This document shows, piece by piece, positions 7,437-15,635 of a stretch of 64,000 nucleotides of DNA. Source of the DNA: Sphingobium arseniciresistens. Lineage in GTDB: Bacteria > Pseudomonadota > Alphaproteobacteria > Sphingomonadales > Sphingomonadaceae. The stretch covers positions 496,001 to 560,000 of the forward strand of contig JARFNK010000001.1 of NCBI GenBank assembly GCA_029167225.1, written 5' to 3'. Positions within the stretch are counted from its first letter, which is position 1. Every line of letters begins with the position of its first letter. The notes beneath the pieces were generated by a model. The model did no database searches and was not told where the DNA came from. It saw only the letters and a program-made list of their open reading frames with translations. The position numbers and the translations under genes were made by a program.

Positions 7437-9282
7437 TCAGGCGGCGAGGCGGTCGGCCTCGTCGTCGGGGTCCGGCAGGGCTTTCGCCGCGCCGGGTGCG
7501 CTCGGATCAGGCTCGTCCTCCGGCAGCTTCCGCCCGATTTCGCGGGCTGCCTGTGCCTTGGCATGGGCCGCGACGGTGCCGACGCCGCCGCGCGCGGTGT
7601 AGGCGGCGGGCGGGAACGCCATCCAGCGCGGCACCCAGCTTTCGCGTTTCACACGCCCGTTGGTGCCGTCGAGATGATCGCGGACGATGCGTTTCAGTGT
7701 CTTGGTCTTCTCTTGCCGATTGGCGCTGGCGACGGTTTCGCCCGCCACCTCGGCGACAATCCGGGTCAGCACTTCCCGGTCGCGGATCAGCTCGAAAAAG
7801 GCATCGTCGGCCTGCCAGCAGCGGGTCATATCGACGCCGATCTCGATGCCCACCGCCTCGACGGCGGCGCTTCCCGACGCCAGCGTTTCGCCCATGACGA
7901 TAGCGATCACTTCCATCACGACCGTTATCGGGAAGGTCGAGCAGGCGCTGGAAGATGCCGACGACGCCATAATCGTCGCTATTGCCCCCGGTCACGGTCG
8001 GTTCCTCGGCGGAGAAGCCGAGGACCGCCAGCACGGCGCGGCGGCGCTCGTCGAAATCGGCCTCCGCCTTGCTATTGTCGAGGCTGTCGCGCACCTCGTC
8101 GTTGCGGGTGGATTGCGGTTCGGCCTTGACGGTCCAGAGGTGCGAGCCGCCGATGGCATGGGCCACCATCAAGCGCAGCGCGATGGTCGGATGGCCGGTC
8201 AGCGCGGCGCGGACGGCGGCATGGCGATGCAGGTCGACATAGGTTTGCATGGTCGATGTCACCTCGGGTCGGGCGGGCTTGTGGCCGGTTACGCCACCAT
8301 TCTCCGAACCCTCGGCCGTGGCGAGGCGCGCCGCTTCCTTGCGGCTGACATAGCCCTCGTGGATCGTGACTTCGCCGCTTGCGCGCACGTCGACATAGAC
8401 GCGCCCGCCCTTGCGTTTGCCCGCCTTCTCATATTCCCATGTCGAGAAATGATCGGACGGCGGCACGGTGATCGCGTCGGCCCAGCCCTGCTCGACATAG
8501 GCCGCGCGGCGCGCCTCGATCGCCTCGTTCTGCGCGGTCCAGAAGGCATCGGCGTCGGCGAAATAGCGGTCGTCGCCGAACAGGTCGGCGATGGTCGCAA
8601 GTCCGCTCGCCTCCACGTCGAACAGCGCATGTCTCACCGGGATCGACTGCCCGCCGAACAGCCACGCCTTCAACTGGTGGCCGGTCGGCACATAGCTGTC
8701 CTCGTCCTCGGCCAACGCCAGCCATGCCTTTTGCTGGCTCTTGGAGGCCAGCGTCAGGTGGCGCACCGTTGCGCGGTCGATCTGCTCCTTGCGGTAGAGA
8801 TCGCGGATGCGCGGCAGCAGGTTGCCGAGCGCCAGCACGCGGCGGATGGTGAGGTCGGGCAGTCCGAAGGTGGCGGCGATATCCTCCACTTTGCGGCCCT
8901 CGCGGACGAGACGGGTGAAGTTCTCCCACTGTGTCACCTCGTCGGGGTCGAGCCGCGCCATGTTCTCGATCATCGACGCCTCGATGGCGTCGGCGTCGTC
9001 GCCCTCGTCGAGGATCGCACAGGGCAGCATTGCCGCATCGGGGTCGGCGTCGCCGCCCGCGCGCCGTTCGTCGGCGACGATCCTTGCGGCATGGAAGCGG
9101 CGGCTTCCGGCGACGATCTCATAGCCATCGGGCGCGCAGTTCGGGCGGACGATGATCGGCTGGATAACGCCACGGCTGCGCACGGTCGGCAGGATGTCGG
9201 ACACGTCTGGGGCCTTTTTGCCGTAGCGCATATTGGCCTTGCTCACGACCAGCTTGTCGAGCGGGATAAAATCGAGTTTCAT
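7437..9282 (-). pseudogene. ParB/RepB-like partition protein, interrupted by a frameshift near 7922
   Basis: ParB-like nuclease-domain protein of ICE backbones. The N-terminus (MKLDFIPLDKLVVSKANMRY) and 'GYEIVAGSRRFHAAR' are the ParB N-domain, 'MIENMARLDPDEVTQWENFTRLV' follows, and an HTH lies at 'VEDIAATFGLPDLTIRRVLALGN'. The expected C-terminus is found in the next frame (VVMEVIAIVMGETLASGSAA... ending DPDDEADRLAA at 7437). The switch is near 7922-7923, where GATAACGGTCGTG has one G too many compared with a continuous reading 'LPDN-VVMEV'. Without correction the first frame runs on to 7507 with a nonsense tail (591 aa). It may be a mutation or an assembly error; the rest of the gene is undamaged. 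Confidence 0.75.
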
Positions 9283-9365
9283 CGGTCTACTCCTTGTGAG
9301 TGCCGGTCCGTCGATCTTTCCGGGTGGGCGGACCGGCTTACAAAGCGGCGAAAACGCGCCGCGCG

Positions 9366-9782
9366 TTATCCGTCTGTCCCGTCTTCGGGATCGGTCGGAA
9401 TCTCGGGGTCCGGCGCGGACTCTATGCGCCAGATGATCGATTGGGCTTGCTGGATTGAACCGGCGCGGCGCGCGGTGTCGGCCCAGACGGACAGGCGGCA
9501 GGTCGTGGCAAAGGCGATGTCGCGCTCGATGCCGAGGCCGAACGGCAGATAGACGCCCGCCAGTTCGGACAGGCTGAACGTCCCGAGTTCGGGGCAGCCG
9601 AAACCAAGGTCGGCCAATCCGAACAGGGTGCCGCCGTCATCGTAAAGCTCGGTCGCCAGCCACGTCGCCGCGCCCAGCGGGTTGAAGAATTTGACGACCG
9701 GCGCGGGATCATGATCGCTCTCGGCGGAGCGGTTGGCATTCACGCGCAGCGCGGCGTGAAGCTCGGGGTTGAGCAGGATCAT
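9366..9782 (-). CDS. DUF2958 family protein
   Basis: 138-aa soluble protein beginning MILLNPELHAALRVNA. 'VVKFFNPLGAATWLATEL' followed by 'LFGLADLGFGCPELGTFSL' is the DUF2958 signature; the family is of unknown function and common in alphaproteobacterial ICEs beside ArdC and ParB. Its start overlaps the stop of the ardC-like gene by 4 bases (ATGA), so the two are translated together. The C-terminus is acidic (DPEIPTDPEDGTDG). Complete and of normal length. Confidence 0.85.
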   Translation of the reverse strand: MILLNPELHAALRVNANRSAESDHDPAPVVKFFNPLGAATWLATELYDDGGTLFGLADLGFGCPELGTFSLSELAGVYLPFGLGIERDIAFATTCRLSVWADTARRAGSIQQAQSIIWRIESAPDPEIPTDPEDGTDG

Positions 9783-10816
9783 GCCGCCCTCCGTTCGCCG
9801 GTGTCACCTTGCGCAGCCTCGGCTTGGGCGGCGGCGTGCCGCGCCAGCAGCCAGTCGGCGGCCTTGGTCGCGGCGCTCGCCGCGCGGAAGATCGCGCGAT
9901 TGTCCTCGCGCAGCACGTCCAGCCAGTTCGCCAGATAATCGGCGTGGCGGACGGTCGGGACGATGCCGAGGGCGGCGCAGAGGAAGGCCGAACCCATTTC
10001 GGCGACCAGTTCCTCGCGAGCATAGTCCTTGGTGCCGAAGCCGGTGGTCAGGTTGCGCGCTAGCCGCGACGGGTGGCCGGTGGCGTGGGTCAGCTCGTGA
10101 AGGCAGGTCCGGTAATAATTGACCTGCTCGAAGAAGGCCGGTTGCGGGGGCACCTGCACATAATCCTGCGCCGGGACATAGAAGGCGCGGTTTCCGCCGA
10201 CACGGAAATCAATGCCGCTTGCCGCGATCACCTGCTCGGCGACGGGCACGATCTGGCGTTCGGGCAGCGGCGCGGGTTCGGGCGCGAGGCTGGGGCGCAG
10301 CCCTTCGCACTGCGCGACGTTGAACACGGTGAAGCGCTTCAAGAAGGGGATGGCGCGGGCCTCGCTGCCCTCGTCGCGGGCGCGGGCCTTCTCGGTTTCG
10401 GGGGTGAAGCGGTCGGCATAGACGACGGTGGTGCCGCGCTCGCCCTTGCGGACGCAGCCGCCCGCCTCAAGTGCCTGCTTGAAGGTCAGCCAGCCCTGCG
10501 AGGGAAATCCATGCTCGATCACCGCGCCCCACAGGATCAGCACATTGACGCCAGAATAGCGGCGCGCGGTGAGTGCGTTGCGCGGCAGGCCGGGGCTGAT
10601 CGTGCTGCCATCGCCCTCGGGACGACCCCAAGGCTGCACCCACGGAAAGCGGCCTGCCTCCAGTTCGGCGACGATCCGCGCCGTCACTTCGTCATACAGG
10701 CTGACGCGGGCGGTTTCGGCTTCTGTCGGGGCCTTGGCCGGGTTTGGTGTTCCGCCGTTGGACGCCGAGGATTTCCGGCCCTTGCCGCGCGCGCGGACGG
10801 TTGGGGAGATACGCAT
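9779..10816 (-). CDS. ArdC-type antirestriction protein with zinc metallopeptidase domain
   Basis: 345-aa protein expected to protect incoming ICE DNA from restriction in a new host. An N-terminal ssDNA-binding domain of the ArdC/TraC type is visible (about residues 38-175: 'YDEVTARIVAELEAGRFPWVQPW', 'SGVNVLILW', 'GERGTTVVYADRF'). It is joined to a zincin-like domain with HELTH at 240-244 ('CLHELTHATGH') and a downstream Glu in 'YAREELVAEMGSAFL' as the likely third metal ligand. The first 35 residues are basic and Ser/Pro-rich. It heads an ardC, DUF2958, parB order on the minus strand. Upstream is a run of perfect hairpins. Confidence 0.88.
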   Translation of the reverse strand: MRISPTVRARGKGRKSSASNGGTPNPAKAPTEAETARVSLYDEVTARIVAELEAGRFPWVQPWGRPEGDGSTISPGLPRNALTARRYSGVNVLILWGAVIEHGFPSQGWLTFKQALEAGGCVRKGERGTTVVYADRFTPETEKARARDEGSEARAIPFLKRFTVFNVAQCEGLRPSLAPEPAPLPERQIVPVAEQVIAASGIDFRVGGNRAFYVPAQDYVQVPPQPAFFEQVNYYRTCLHELTHATGHPSRLARNLTTGFGTKDYAREELVAEMGSAFLCAALGIVPTVRHADYLANWLDVLREDNRAIFRAASAATKAADWLLARHAAAQAEAAQGDTGERRAA

Positions 10817-10897
10817 CGTTCACCTCCTGCACCGCCCCAAAACCACCATGGCCTCCCCGGAAAGCGGGGGTGGGCGGCAGGATGCGAACCGGAGAGG

Positions 10898-11083
10898 ACC
10901 GCTTGAGCGGTGCCGGCACCCGAAGGGCCGCAACGCCAGTGAAGGAGCCGGGCGCAGCCCGGCTTGCCGGCGACGCGAGCGGGCCTAGCAGGGAGCGCCG
11001 CCCACTCCCGCGCCACCGGGAGAGGCCACTAACAGTGCCGCCGCGCTAGCGGCGACCGCGTCAAGGACGGGCAGCGCCCGTCC
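10898..11083. repeat. Array of perfect stem-loops upstream of ardC
   Basis: At least five perfect hairpins in 186 bases: ACCGCT/AGCGGT (10898-10911), AGCCGGGC/GCCCGGCT (10946-10964), CTCCCG/CGGGAG (11005-11022), CGCCGC/GCGGCG (11039-11054) and GGACGGGC/GCCCGTCC (11065-11083). The stems differ in sequence, so this is not a tandem repeat. The rest of the gap from 10817 to 11290 shows no gene. The position just before an antirestriction operon would suit a single-strand promoter or another structure used on entering DNA; that is inference. Confidence 0.55.
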
Positions 11084-11290
11084 GCAAGCGCCAGCCGATC
11101 GTTACCGCCAGGCCGAGACCCGGCATGGCCGGGGCTCGGTGGTGAAGGCGACGGAAAGCCATTGACGTTGCCGAGCCATAGAGCGCGATCGCGCCGTCAG
11201 GCGCGAGGCGCCATTCAACCTGGACTTGCCCGCCAGGATGACTCGTTTCAGAATTACTTGCCAAATGGATCTTGGATCGGGGGATGGGGA

Positions 11291-12223
11291 ATGGCCGAAG
11301 CAATCCGGATAAGACTGACGCCACGGGAATCCCGTGGCGATCATCCAGATATTCGCCGCGAGTTCTGGAATTCCGTTGGCCAGGAATTCGAGACATCGAC
11401 GGATATCGGCAAGCTCGAAGGCAAGCTTTGTCGTGAACTGTCCCAGGAACTGCGCAAAGGGCTCATTTCAGAGATTGCGACGCCCATCCGGGAAATCGAA
11501 AGGTCACTATTCGACGGTGAATACAGGAGCCTGGACCATTTCCTTTTTCGGGTCATCGAGCGTCCTGACCGCGGGTTTGGAGGCGATGCGTCGCAGATTT
11601 TCGAAACCCTGACACGGCATCTGGATCAACGGCAGGAGCTGTTCAGAAGCAGTCCCGAAATCAGGCGGTTGCAGGAAAAGATGGCGCGCGCCGGCAGCGT
11701 CTATTTTTCCGTCAGGATTGCCGGATATTCGAGTTTGAACCTCGATGTGTCAGTCAGCTCGCTTTCGGCCCTGGCCGACGTCTTCGATCGGGATTTCGAC
11801 AGCTTCCGGGTCTTTCTCGAGGCGTTCGTTCCGCAAGCCTTCAACCAGGTATTCTGGCACGATGCCTCCGATCTGGTGGAATTTTCTACCCACATCCCTT
11901 CAGGCTTCGCCGCCGCGTTCAGTGCGGCCGCCATAGCCCCGGCAATATCCCAGCCCGTGCCGAACCCGTTGTCGACGCCGCCAAGCGGCCCGTCCTCTCG
12001 TGAAAAGGCGGAATGGCTCTGGAAGCTGGCCAACGGCTCGCTTCTATTGCCGGTGCTGCTCGCGCTCATCGTCATGTACTTCGGAATGTCCATGCTGATC
12101 GAGATTCGAGGAACGCAATATGACGCCTTGAAGCCGGTTCTGGACCATCAACTCAAGCTTCTGGAGGAGGACCGCCTTCGCCTTGGTGGGACGACGCAGC
12201 CGGCACCCAGACCCAAGCCATAA
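11291..12223 (+). CDS. Hypothetical membrane-anchored protein, 310 aa
   Basis: Not recognised. I chose the ATG at 11291 (MAEAIRIRLTPRESRGD), which follows a GGGGGATGGGGA ribosome binding region; the open frame upstream looks like chance. The N-terminal part is charged and helical (e.g. 'IGKLEGKLCRELSQELRKGLI'). A Pro/Ser linker follows, then one transmembrane helix near the C-terminus ('LLLPVLLALIVMYFGMSML') and a short charged tail ending in Pro and Lys. This suggests a cytoplasmic domain held to the membrane by a tail anchor. It is opposite in strand to the transfer backbone and probably cargo. Confidence 0.65.
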   Translation: MAEAIRIRLTPRESRGDHPDIRREFWNSVGQEFETSTDIGKLEGKLCRELSQELRKGLISEIATPIREIERSLFDGEYRSLDHFLFRVIERPDRGFGGDASQIFETLTRHLDQRQELFRSSPEIRRLQEKMARAGSVYFSVRIAGYSSLNLDVSVSSLSALADVFDRDFDSFRVFLEAFVPQAFNQVFWHDASDLVEFSTHIPSGFAAAFSAAAIAPAISQPVPNPLSTPPSGPSSREKAEWLWKLANGSLLLPVLLALIVMYFGMSMLIEIRGTQYDALKPVLDHQLKLLEEDRLRLGGTTQPAPRPKP

Positions 12224-12246
12224 TCCCGCTTCCGTGCCGGCTGCCA

Positions 12247-13045
12247 TCAACGCCCGCGCCGCATCAGCTGCCGGTATCCGCCGCGCGCCATGTCACGCGC
12301 CTCGCGCACCAGTCGCCGAACGCGCGAGCGCAGCGAATCCGAGGCACCGCTCCATTCGTGCGCCGTGCGTTCCTCGCCGAACAGCATCGCGCCGATCTCC
12401 CGCTGGCTCGCACCTTCCCCGAGCGCGTCGTGCACGCGCAGCAACTCGATCCCGCGGTCGATCCGAGAGTCGCGGGGAAACAGCGATCGCGCGAACCGGC
12501 GATGCCGGCACAGGTCGAGCAGGCGGCGCAGCGGCAGCAGCCGGGTTTCGGCCGAGGCCAGTCCGCGCAGCCGATAATGGAGCAGGACGGCGTCCTGCCC
12601 GGCCAGGCGCCCCTCCTCGATGTCGAGCCGGATGTGATGCCAGCCGTCGGACAGCACCGCATGCTCGTGCCCAGCGGGATCGATGGCGATCGCCAGCCAG
12701 GGTGCGATTCCCGCGATATGGATGCTGTCGGGATCGGCCGGATCGGCAGACAACGCGGTGACGGCGATCGTCCCGGGGTCGAGATCGGCATGCCAGATGA
12801 TCCGCGCCTCCGGGGCTGGGAGGCCGGGATGTTCCGCGAAAGTGCAGCCCCCAGGGCACGGGGGCGCCGGCGCTGCGGGTCGCGGTGCTGGCGCGCGTGT
12901 ACCAGCCGACATAGCCGGGATCGCGGCGCAGCCATTCCCACATCAGCCCCGCGCAATCGATGCCGCGCAAGGCACCATAGGACGCCGGGTCGCGCCAGTC
13001 GGCCCCCGGGCTGCGAGATCCTTGCCCATTCACGCGCGGTCCCAT
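12247..13045 (-). CDS. DUF6499/DUF2285 regulator in two frames; candidate FseA-like excision activator made by +1 frameshift
   Basis: The N-terminal part starts at ATG 13045 (MGPRVNGQGSRS) and carries the DUF6499 pattern 'DWRDPASYGALRGIDCAGLMWEWLRRDPGYVGWY'-like, read to codon 69. The DUF2285 part continues in the +1 frame ('AEHPGLPAPEARIIWHADLDP' onward) to a stop at 12247, giving about 265 aa in all. The join is ...CAC TTT C GCG GAA...: after TTT (12841-12839), skipping the C at 12838 restores the reading. A TGGGGG stretch lies 6 bases upstream. In ICEMlSym(R7A) two overlapping frames (msi172 and msi171) are joined by a programmed +1 shift to make FseA, which activates excision. The same domains, the same shift direction and a neighbouring luxR suggest the same here; a sequencing error is the alternative. 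Without a shift, frame 1 would run on to 12293 as an unrelated tail. Confidence 0.72.
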
Positions 13046-13278
13046 CTCCGGCGCGTCGTTGCACCCCCGGCATCCCCGGCGCAACGATCCGGCGTATCGC
13101 CGTCGCCGTTCGCCGAAAGGCAGGTTTTGTGTTGCAATGCATCATGATACGTCAGTTCCATGACATTGCTCGCCGGGTGACGGCTTGAGGAACCGCCGCC
13201 CGGCCCAAGGGACCGGGAAAGGGCGACCCGGGGATTTTCGGTGGCTTGAGACACCGCCCGGGGCCGCGACGCTGCCCT

Positions 13279-14052
13279 ATGGGCATGCACAACATGGCGA
13301 CGCAGTTCATGCGCGTCGTCGAGGCCGTGGCGAATGCAGACGATCTTGCCGCCGCGATGACGGCGGTGACGGAACAGCTCGGCTTTCAGTATTTCGCGCT
13401 GACACACCATGTCGACATCATCGCGGCGAGTGGCAGCGCCATTCGCCTCCACAATTATCCGGCACGCTGGGCGGACTATTATGACCGCAATGCGCTCGGC
13501 GTCTCCGATCCCGTCCACCGCGCCAGCCATATGACCAGCGTCGGCTTTCCCTGGTCGCGGATGTCCGAGCTGATCCCGATGACCCGCGAGGACCACCGCG
13601 TGCTGGCGATGGGCCGCGACCAGGGCATCGGCGACGGATTCACCGTGCCGGCGCATGTGCCCGGCGAGGCGCGGGGCTCCTGCTCGTTCGCCAACGAGGC
13701 GGGCCGGCCGATGCCGCACGAAATGCTGCCGCTGGCGCAGCTCGCGGGGATGTTCGCCTTCGAGGGCGCGCGGCGGCTCTGGGCGATGCGCGGCGGCTTG
13801 GAGATGCCACCCCGCCCCGTCCTCACCGACCGCCAGCGCGACTGCGTGCTGTGGGTCGCGCGGGGCAAGAGTGACTGGGAGATCAGCCTCATCCTGGGCG
13901 TCGGCGAGGAGACGGTCGCCCGTCATGTCAAGCAGGCCTGCGAGCGCTACGGCGTGAACAAGCGGACATATCTCGTGATCCTGACGCTCTTCGACGGAAC
14001 GCTGACCTTCTCGGATATCTTTCGCCGCCGATATTACCCTTTTCCGGAATAG
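13279..14052 (+). CDS. LuxR-family quorum-sensing regulator
   Basis: Acyl-homoserine-lactone-responsive transcription factor. The N-terminal autoinducer-binding domain (about residues 5-160) has 'LGFQYFALTHH', 'YPARWADYYDRNALGVSDPV' and 'GIGDGFTVPAHVPG', which cover the usual Trp, Tyr and Asp contacts. The C-terminal GerE-type HTH reads 'LTDRQRDCVLWVARGKSDWEISLILGV...TVARHVKQACERYGV'. I took the ATG at 13279; ATGs at 13285 and 13294 are also possible and no strong ribosome binding site separates them. It is divergent from the DUF6499/DUF2285 gene and 56 bases upstream of the luxI-type gene, the expected layout for quorum control of ICE excision and transfer. Confidence 0.88.
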   Translation: MGMHNMATQFMRVVEAVANADDLAAAMTAVTEQLGFQYFALTHHVDIIAASGSAIRLHNYPARWADYYDRNALGVSDPVHRASHMTSVGFPWSRMSELIPMTREDHRVLAMGRDQGIGDGFTVPAHVPGEARGSCSFANEAGRPMPHEMLPLAQLAGMFAFEGARRLWAMRGGLEMPPRPVLTDRQRDCVLWVARGKSDWEISLILGVGEETVARHVKQACERYGVNKRTYLVILTLFDGTLTFSDIFRRRYYPFPE

Positions 14053-14078
14053 CGGGCTGACCCGCAGCAGGGCGACCC

Positions 14079-14096
14079 TTGGCCGATCACGGTCAA
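14079..14096. promoter_or_regulatory. Candidate 18-bp lux/tra-box-like dyad before the autoinducer synthase
   Basis: TTGGCCGATCACGGTCAA is an 18-bp imperfect dyad (6 of 9 positions in each arm pair), the length usual for LuxR/TraR operators. It lies between luxR and luxI and abuts the AAGGAGG ribosome binding site. Binding is inferred only. Confidence 0.35.
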
Positions 14097-14108
14097 GGAG
14101 GCAGTCTC

Positions 14109-14723
14109 ATGCTGCATGTTGTTCAATCCGCCGCGCGCCCGGAATCGGACGCGGTTCTTCGCGCAATGTTCGAGGCGCGCAAATCCGTCTTCGTCGACCT
14201 GCTCAAATGGGACGTTCCCGTCCTCGACGGCCGCTATGAGGTCGACCAGTTCGACGATGTCCACGCCGCCTATCTGATCCTCGCCGAGCCGGACGGCACT
14301 CATCTCGGATCCGCTCGGCTGCTGCCGACGACGCGGCCGCATATCCTCGACAGCCTCTATGCAGAACTGTGCGAGGAGGCTCCGCCGCAAAGCCCCGACA
14401 CTTTCGAGATCACCCGCTTCTGCCTCGATCGCCGGCTGAGCGCGCGCGAGCGCCGCCAGGTGCGCGACACGCTGGTGACCGCCCTCGTCGACCATGCGCT
14501 GGCGACGGGCATCGCTGCCTATAGCGCGATCGCGGAGATGGGCTGGTTCCAGCAGATCCTCGCCTTTGGCTGGCGCTGCATGCCGCTCGGCCTCCCCAAG
14601 ATCATCGACGGGACGATGCTCGCGGCGCTTCGTATCGAGATCACGCCGGAAACCCCGGCGCTGCTCGCAGCCGGTCACATTACCGCGTCGGCATTGCGTA
14701 TCGACCAGCGCGTCGCGGCCTGA
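14109..14723 (+). CDS. Acyl-homoserine-lactone synthase (LuxI/TraI type)
   Basis: Makes the acyl-homoserine-lactone signal from S-adenosylmethionine and an acyl carrier. 204 aa from the ATG at 14109 (MLHVVQSAARPES), preceded by a good AAGGAGG site 7 bases away. Conserved residues are visible: 'MFEARKSVFVDLLKWDVPV' (Arg, Phe and Trp of the family), 'YEVDQFDDVHAAYLI' (Glu/Asp), 'GSARLLPTTRPHIL' and 'FEITRFCLDRRL'. It is followed 18 bases later by a phytanoyl-CoA dioxygenase-like gene on the same strand. Together with the luxR gene upstream it forms a self-contained quorum circuit on the element. Confidence 0.9.
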   Translation: MLHVVQSAARPESDAVLRAMFEARKSVFVDLLKWDVPVLDGRYEVDQFDDVHAAYLILAEPDGTHLGSARLLPTTRPHILDSLYAELCEEAPPQSPDTFEITRFCLDRRLSARERRQVRDTLVTALVDHALATGIAAYSAIAEMGWFQQILAFGWRCMPLGLPKIIDGTMLAALRIEITPETPALLAAGHITASALRIDQRVAA

Positions 14724-14741
14724 TGGAGCGGGAGAAGCACG

Positions 14742-15635
14742 ATGACCGACACTCTCGATCTTTCTGGCGACCTCGCCGGCGCGGTCGCGCGCCACACTGC
14801 CGAGCTCGCCGCCCAGGGGTATTGCATCGTCGACGATGCGCTGCCGTCCGCCACCGTCCGGGCGCTCGACGACGACCTCGCCGATCAGTTCGCGCGCACG
14901 CCGTTCGGGCAAGGTGGATTCTACGGCACGACGACCAAGCGGTTCGGCCGGCTGCTCGTCCGATCGCCCCACGCCGCGGCCCTGGTCCAGCATTGCCTCG
15001 TCCTCGGCATCGTCGAGACGGTGCTGTCGCCCTGGTGCGACCGTATCCAGCTCAACACGACGCAGGCGATCGCGGTACATCCCGGCGCGCCCGCCCAGCT
15101 GGCGCACCGCGACCAGGACATGTGGCGTGGGCCGGTCGGCGAGATCGAATATCTCGTCAACGTGATGTGGCCGCTCACACCCTTCACCAGCGACAATGGC
15201 GCGACACTCGTATGGCCGCGCAGCCATGGCGGACAGGCGCTCGAGCCCGAGCCCGCAGCGCCGCCGTTCGCCGCCGAGATGGCGCCGGGCGCGGCGCTGA
15301 TCTTCCTCGGCTCGACCCTGCACGGCGCCGGCGCCAACCGCACCGGGGCCGTGCGGCGCGGGCTGGTCATCGGCTATTCGCTCGGCTGGCTCAAGCCCTA
15401 CGAGAACCAGTGGCTCGCCTATCCGCCGGCGGTGGCGCGACACTTCCCACCGGAGCTGGCGGCGCTGGTCGGCTATCGCCAGCACCGTCCCAATCTCGGC
15501 AATTATGAAGGCCAGTGCCCCTCGGTCCTGCTCGGCGACGATGCCGATCGCCCACTGGGCGCGATCGACGCGCTCCGCCCCGACCAGCAGGCCATGGTCG
15601 ATGCCCATCTGAAAGCGCGGCGAGCCGCGTCATGA
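14742..15635 (+). CDS. Phytanoyl-CoA dioxygenase family protein
   Basis: Predicted Fe(II)/2-oxoglutarate oxygenase of the PhyH fold, 297 aa. Visible: 'AAQGYCIVDDALPSATVRALDDDL' at the N-terminus, the likely iron ligands His and Asp in 'AQLAHRDQDMWR', 'PLTPFTSDNGATLVWPRSH' in the core, and a distal His/Arg region 'STLHGAGANRTGAVRRGLVIGYSLGW'. The start at 14742 follows GGAGCGGGAGAAG. Genes of this family are often found directly after luxI in sphingomonads (recalled, not checked), so it may modify the signal or a compound made under quorum control; the substrate is unknown. Its stop overlaps the next start by 4 bases. Confidence 0.85.
   Translation: MTDTLDLSGDLAGAVARHTAELAAQGYCIVDDALPSATVRALDDDLADQFARTPFGQGGFYGTTTKRFGRLLVRSPHAAALVQHCLVLGIVETVLSPWCDRIQLNTTQAIAVHPGAPAQLAHRDQDMWRGPVGEIEYLVNVMWPLTPFTSDNGATLVWPRSHGGQALEPEPAAPPFAAEMAPGAALIFLGSTLHGAGANRTGAVRRGLVIGYSLGWLKPYENQWLAYPPAVARHFPPELAALVGYRQHRPNLGNYEGQCPSVLLGDDADRPLGAIDALRPDQQAMVDAHLKARRAAS

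Noticed and set aside
7687-9552. 621-codon open frame antisense to the ParB-like gene
   Set aside because: No recognisable domain; the minus-strand frame has clear ParB motifs.
12912-12912. ATG at 12912 as an independent start for a stand-alone DUF2285 protein
   Set aside because: It lies inside the DUF6499 coding part, has no ribosome binding site, and the residues it would add (Pro/Ala/Cys-rich) are out-of-frame DUF6499 sequence.
13046-13278. Search for a lux/tra box between the DUF6499/DUF2285 gene and luxR
   Set aside because: Only weak partial dyads near 13131-13150 were seen, too poor to call.
14034-15608. 524-codon open frame antisense to luxI and the dioxygenase gene
   Set aside because: Covers parts of several well supported plus-strand genes and has shadow-like composition.
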